In this document: in pieces, positions 6,841-9,912 of the stretch
How the letters are laid out: the number at the start of each line of letters is the position of its first letter
Numbering within the stretch: the stretch's first letter is position 1
NCBI GenBank assembly: GCA_003538495.1
Contig: DPSD01000082.1
Location: forward strand, 1 to 9,912
Reading direction: 5' to 3'
DNA length: 9,912 bases
From: Accumulibacter sp.
GTDB taxonomy: Bacteria; Pseudomonadota; Gammaproteobacteria; Burkholderiales; Rhodocyclaceae
Translations under genes and position numbers: made by a program
Notes under the pieces: model-generated
Databases searched by the model: none
Seen by the model: the letters and a program-made list of their open reading frames with translations, nothing else
What the model was told of the DNA's origin: nothing

Positions 6841-9800
6841 GCTGACGGGCGACAACTCGCAGGCGCGGCACTGGCGCCGGCTGCGGTGGCGACCGACCAG
6901 CTCGCCGATGGCGCCGTCGACGAAAGCAAGCTCAGTGCCGGCGTCCACGGCAAGCTGGTCACCCACGGCGATGGTCACGACCACTCCGGCGGCGATGGCG
7001 CGCAGATCCGGCACAGTTCGCTGAGTCTCGATGGTGGCAGCAATCCGCACGGGACGACGGCGGCGGATGTAGGTGCACTGCCGAGCACGGGTGGAACGAT
7101 AGTCGGCAACTTGCAGCTGCATGCTGGCAATGTCGGTCTGGGCGCAACGCCCGAGCCGCTCAGCCGGCTGGTGGTGAGCTCGGACGACGGCGCCGCTGGC
7201 GTCGCCGTCGGACGCGTCGCGACCACGTCGAGCGACGGCAGCGGCACAGTCTTCGGCATTGACATCGATGCCACTGGCAGCGGCAGCGGAGAGAAGCGTG
7301 GCCTCACCGCCAGAGTCAGCGGCGGGGGAGAAAAGCACGCCGGCTACTTCAGCGCGACGAGCGGAGCTGGCTCGGACTTCACCCAGGCGCTGCACGCCGA
7401 TGCCAGCAGTGAAGGTTCTGGCCCGGTGATGGGTCTATGGACGGGCCTGACCGGCTCGGGAACCGGGTTGAAGATCGGGGTCGTCAGCGAGGTGCGCGGT
7501 GGCGGACAGAAGCAGGCCGCCTCATTCCTTGCCGAGAGCGCTGCCGGTTCGACCGAGCCTACCGAGGGAGTTAGCATCAGCGCCGTAAACCAAGGAAGCG
7601 GCCTTGCCCGGGGCCTGTCGGTGGAGGCCGGGGGCCCAGGAGGAACCGGACCGAAACAAGGCATCGTCAGCATTGCCAGAGGCACCGGCCACAAGCAGGC
7701 CGGCGAGTTCTACGCCGAGAGCGACGGCGGCACCGCGGACCTTACCGTTGGCGTCAAGGTGCTCGCCACGACCGAAGGAACGGGCGATACGAAAGGTCTC
7801 CTGGTTGATGCGTCGGGTTCAGGAGCGGGGCGCAAGGACGGAATTTCCTGCCAGGTCAGCGGCGCCGGCCAGAAGGACGCGGGGAGATTTCACGCCTACA
7901 GCGATGCCGGTTCAGCGGACTTCACGAGGGCTCTGCTCGGTTACGCCCAGAACGCCGGAACGGGTGAGACAGTCGCTTGCCAGGCCTACGCAGTTGGCGA
8001 GGGAAGCGGGCGCAAGCAGGGCGTTCTCAGCGAGGTGAGTGGAGCTGGCGACAAGTTCGCCGGGCAGTTCTATGCATCGAGTGCGGCCAGCTCGCCGGGC
8101 TTCACCAATGCGCTGCGGGCTGGTGCAGGCAGCGATGGGACTGGTCAGGTGATGGCTCTGTGGGTGAATGCAGAAGGCGCCGGAACCGGCCTCAAAGAGG
8201 GTATTCAATGTTGGGCAAGCGGGGCTGGTGAGAAACGTGCGGCCCTGTTTGCGGCTGATAGTCGAGTGGGCTCGACGGATTACACCAGTGCCGTTGAGGT
8301 TCGTGCCAACAACGAAGGAAACGGTGCTACCAAGGGCCTCCAGGTGAACGCAAGGGGTTCAGGAAGCGGACCGAAACAAGGCATTACCAGTATCGTGGAG
8401 GGAGGTGGGCAAAAAAACGCTGGGCAGTTTGGCGCGTACAGCGGGGCCGGTACAGCGGAGTGGACAAATGCGCTGTACGTCCGAGCCAATAGCGCAGGAA
8501 CTGGAGACGTTTCGGGCTTGCGGATGGAAGCGTCTGGGGATGGAAAAGGTCTCAAAGAGGGGATCAGTTGCGTGGCACTCGGGTCTGGCCCCAAGCGGGC
8601 TGCGTACTTCAATGCCGAAAGCCCGGCCGAGTCGAGCGACTTCGCGGATGGAGTCGTGGTCACTGCCAGTAGCCAAGGGACCGGCAACGTGCTGGGGTTC
8701 TCGGTCAATGCCTTCGGTTCAGGGCCGGGGCAAAAGCAGGGCATCGTATGTACTGCCGATGGCTCAGGGAACAAGTATGGCGGGCAGTTCTATTCCTATA
8801 ACCGCAATGCCGGTACGGCCGACGTCACGGAAGGACTTCGGGCGGTTGCCGTTAGCGAGGGGACCGGCGACACGTTCGCGTTCACAACAACCGCCGGCGG
8901 GTCCGGAACAGGACCCAAATATGGCCTCTTTGCCCACGCCGAGGGTGCCGGTCGAAAGACCGCTGGCGTGTTCCGCGCAATAGGCGGCGGTTCCGCCGAC
9001 GGTACCTATGGCGTCTGGGCCGAGGTGGTGAACGACGGGAGCGGGGAGCCGATCGCGATCGTCGCCAGTTCCGGCGGCGCCGGAGCGGGAAGGAAATGCG
9101 CCGTATCGGCCCACGCCTACGGCGGCGGTCACAAGCTGGCCGGCGCGTTTCGTGCGGATGGCAGAAAGGATTCACCCGACATGACACTCGCACTCGAAGC
9201 CTTGGCCCAGAGCCAAGGTTCCGGGTCCGTTTCCGGCATTCGAGCGTTCGCAACCGGCGAAGGAAGCGGATTCAAAGAGGCGCTCAGTTGTTCTGCAACG
9301 GGTGCCGGCCCGAAGCGGGCGGCATACTTCGCTGCTGAAACTCCAGCGGGCTCAACGGACACCACCGAAGGGGTCTATGTCATTGCCGATAGCGGCGGAA
9401 GTGGCGAGGTTTATGGCCTGAGGGTCTATGCGGTTGGATCAGGCAGTGGAACCAAGCACGGCATTTACAGTTACGTTAGCCCCGCCCCCGGCGGCGGCAC
9501 AAAGTGGGCTGGTTACTTCGTCGGCAATGTCCATGTCAATGGTGTCCTCTCGAAAGGCAGCGGTACCTTCCTGATCGACCACCCGCTCGATCCCGAAAAC
9601 AAGACGCTGCGCCACAGCTTCGTCGAATCGCCCGAAGACCTCTGCCTGTACCGCGGCAAGGTGCAACTCGACGCCGCGGGCAAGGGAACCGTCAAGATGC
9701 CCTCCTACTTCGCCGCGCTGACCAGGGAGGAAGACGCCACGGTCAGCCTGACCGCGATCGGCAGCAAGCCGTTCCTGACCGGTTACGAGTGGAATCGCAA

Positions 9801-9912
9801 CTTCACCGCGTTCACCGTTTACGGCGAACCGGGCCGGGAGGTCAGCTACCTCGTTCTGGCGGATCGCGACGATCCGGTCATCCATCAGCTCAGACGCCCG
9901 GTCGAAGAGAAA
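6361..9912 (+). CDS. Giant repeat-built tail fibre protein (3' end beyond the window)
   Basis: 1184 codons, translated by hand without a stop, still open at base 9912. Order: residues 1-80, a module opening IKRLHYFNHQFLVESDFTDE (4-23), RRRHNAALHDYGVADGL (31-47) and ITIQPGMAIDRGGRELVLLD (57-76), a type I associate with eCIS fibre N-termini and infer to dock to the baseplate. Residues 160-270 form a fibre-type linker: ATDQLADGAVDESKL, a His-rich HGDGHDH (202-208), NPHGTTAADVGALP and TGGTIVGNL. Residues 281-1056 are thirteen 60-residue repeats. Residues 1057-1184 form a conserved C-terminal domain with FLIDHPLDP and HSFVESP. No signal peptide or membrane segment is visible. Position after tail protein I equals P2 H. 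A fibre role is firm; the receptor is unknown. It probably ends soon after the window, since relatives that I recall finish shortly after the terminal PVEEK-like segment. Confidence 0.93.
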   Translation, partial: MADIKRLHYFNHQFLVESDFTDEQQYHLVMRRRHNAALHDYGVADGLAVSRSGDREITIQPGMAIDRGGRELVLLDSRIVSLSDTAAFPAGATVHVTIAYHEEGSDPSTATGVTGDTRTMERPQVLASTTTPAGDGSVIRLAQFTLTAGGNLPGNSGDVFADGRQLAGAALAPAAVATDQLADGAVDESKLSAGVHGKLVTHGDGHDHSGGDGAQIRHSSLSLDGGSNPHGTTAADVGALPSTGGTIVGNLQLHAGNVGLGATPEPLSRLVVSSDDGAAGVAVGRVATTSSDGSGTVFGIDIDATGSGSGEKRGLTARVSGGGEKHAGYFSATSGAGSDFTQALHADASSEGSGPVMGLWTGLTGSGTGLKIGVVSEVRGGGQKQAASFLAESAAGSTEPTEGVSISAVNQGSGLARGLSVEAGGPGGTGPKQGIVSIARGTGHKQAGEFYAESDGGTADLTVGVKVLATTEGTGDTKGLLVDASGSGAGRKDGISCQVSGAGQKDAGRFHAYSDAGSADFTRALLGYAQNAGTGETVACQAYAVGEGSGRKQGVLSEVSGAGDKFAGQFYASSAASSPGFTNALRAGAGSDGTGQVMALWVNAEGAGTGLKEGIQCWASGAGEKRAALFAADSRVGSTDYTSAVEVRANNEGNGATKGLQVNARGSGSGPKQGITSIVEGGGQKNAGQFGAYSGAGTAEWTNALYVRANSAGTGDVSGLRMEASGDGKGLKEGISCVALGSGPKRAAYFNAESPAESSDFADGVVVTASSQGTGNVLGFSVNAFGSGPGQKQGIVCTADGSGNKYGGQFYSYNRNAGTADVTEGLRAVAVSEGTGDTFAFTTTAGGSGTGPKYGLFAHAEGAGRKTAGVFRAIGGGSADGTYGVWAEVVNDGSGEPIAIVASSGGAGAGRKCAVSAHAYGGGHKLAGAFRADGRKDSPDMTLALEALAQSQGSGSVSGIRAFATGEGSGFKEALSCSATGAGPKRAAYFAAETPAGSTDTTEGVYVIADSGGSGEVYGLRVYAVGSGSGTKHGIYSYVSPAPGGGTKWAGYFVGNVHVNGVLSKGSGTFLIDHPLDPENKTLRHSFVESPEDLCLYRGKVQLDAAGKGTVKMPSYFAALTREEDATVSLTAIGSKPFLTGYEWNRNFTAFTVYGEPGREVSYLVLADRDDPVIHQLRRPVEEK
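7201..9528 (+). repeat. Thirteen tandem 60-residue (180-bp) fibre-shaft repeats
   Basis: Repeat starts (residue numbers in the fibre): 281, 340, 400, 461, 521, 581, 641, 701, 761, 822, 881, 941, 1001. Most spacings are exactly 60. Approximate consensus in three parts: FTxALxVxAxSxGTGxVxGL, then xVxAxGSGSGxKxGIxSxVS, then GxGxKxAGxFxAxSxAGSxD. The first copy is degenerate at its start, and the last has three extra residues (PAP) near 1041. Lys at positions 32 and 45 is present in all thirteen copies. Each unit contains four short alternating strands separated by GxG turns, about 15 residues apart. The copies are well diverged in DNA, so they were kept by selection on the protein and are not a recent slippage product. 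Confidence 0.92.
9529..9912 (+). other. C-terminal IDHPLDP/HSFVESP domain of the fibre
   Basis: Residues 1057-1184. Seen: VLSKGSGTFLIDHPLDPENK (1062-1081), LRHSFVESPEDLCLYRGKVQ (1083-1102), LDAAGKGTVKMPSYFAAL (1103-1120), LTAIGSKPFL, then PGREVSYLVLADRDDP and a terminal RRPVEEK. From memory, the same motif chain ends many large repeat proteins in diverse environmental bacteria, usually after an AGYF-x-G-x-V-x-V-x-G segment, which is also present here (1050-1061). The role is unproven; position at the fibre end suggests target binding or trimerisation/folding. Confidence 0.75.

Noticed and set aside
6337..7395. Minus-strand open frame of 352 codons over the fibre N-terminus
   Set aside because: The plus-strand fibre frame has an SD, family motifs and continues for 1184 codons; the antisense product is Arg/Ala-rich and featureless.
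8405..8983. Plus-strand frame of 192 codons in frame 2 inside the fibre gene
   Set aside because: It is an out-of-frame reading of repeats 7-10 with no motif. It matters only as the possible -1 frameshift tail noted in the findings.
7344..9365. Several minus-strand Pro-rich frames (7344-7694, 8280-8774, 9129-9365) that resemble one another
   Set aside because: Their similarity only reflects reverse-complement reading of the 180-bp fibre repeats, so they are not a gene family.
7201..9528. Tandem repeats considered as a CRISPR array or non-coding satellite
   Set aside because: The unit is 180 bp, the DNA copies are diverged, the frame is open throughout, and conservation follows the protein pattern.

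Overview
The window is a single, tightly packed plus-strand operon encoding the baseplate, spike and fibre of a contractile, phage-tail-like particle. Base composition is high GC; two 60-base stretches I counted in the baseplate genes hold 85 G+C of 120. Shine-Dalgarno sites are clear and genes overlap or nearly touch, as in a Gram-negative, probably proteobacterial, host. I cannot place the organism further from sequence alone. No capsid, terminase, portal, integrase or lysis gene lies in these 9.9 kb, so the locus could be an extracellular contractile injection system (eCIS/tailocin-like) or the tail segment of a prophage. The PAAR tip gene, the two J-type baseplate genes and the TIGR02242/TIGR02243-type proteins favour an eCIS.

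Layout, left to right: the end of a gpD-like hub protein (1-285); a gpV-like spike with OB fold and needle (282-917); a PAAR-like tip (921-1316); a gp25/gpW-like wedge protein (1325-1720); a large baseplate J-like protein (1720-4773); a short J-like paralogue (4779-5672); a tail protein I (5684-6340); and a giant fibre gene that starts at 6361 and is still open at the last base (1184 codons visible). Gene-to-gene gaps run from a 4-base overlap to 20 bases, so no internal promoter or terminator is expected and none was seen. No stretch over 300 bases lacks a gene. The order V-W-J-I-fibre matches the phage P2 tail operon, with PAAR inserted after V and J doubled.

How the genes work together, inferred from the families: the gpD hub carries the gpV needle, which is capped by PAAR; gp25 and the two J proteins build the wedge ring around the hub; tail protein I joins the wedge to the fibre; the fibre recognises the target.

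The most striking content is the fibre. It has an N-terminal module that probably docks to the baseplate, a fibre-type linker with an HxH motif, then thirteen tandem 60-residue repeats (7201-9528). Each repeat resolves into four roughly 15-residue strand-turn units and carries two lysines conserved in all thirteen copies. The protein ends in a conserved C-terminal domain with IDHPLDP and HSFVESP motifs.
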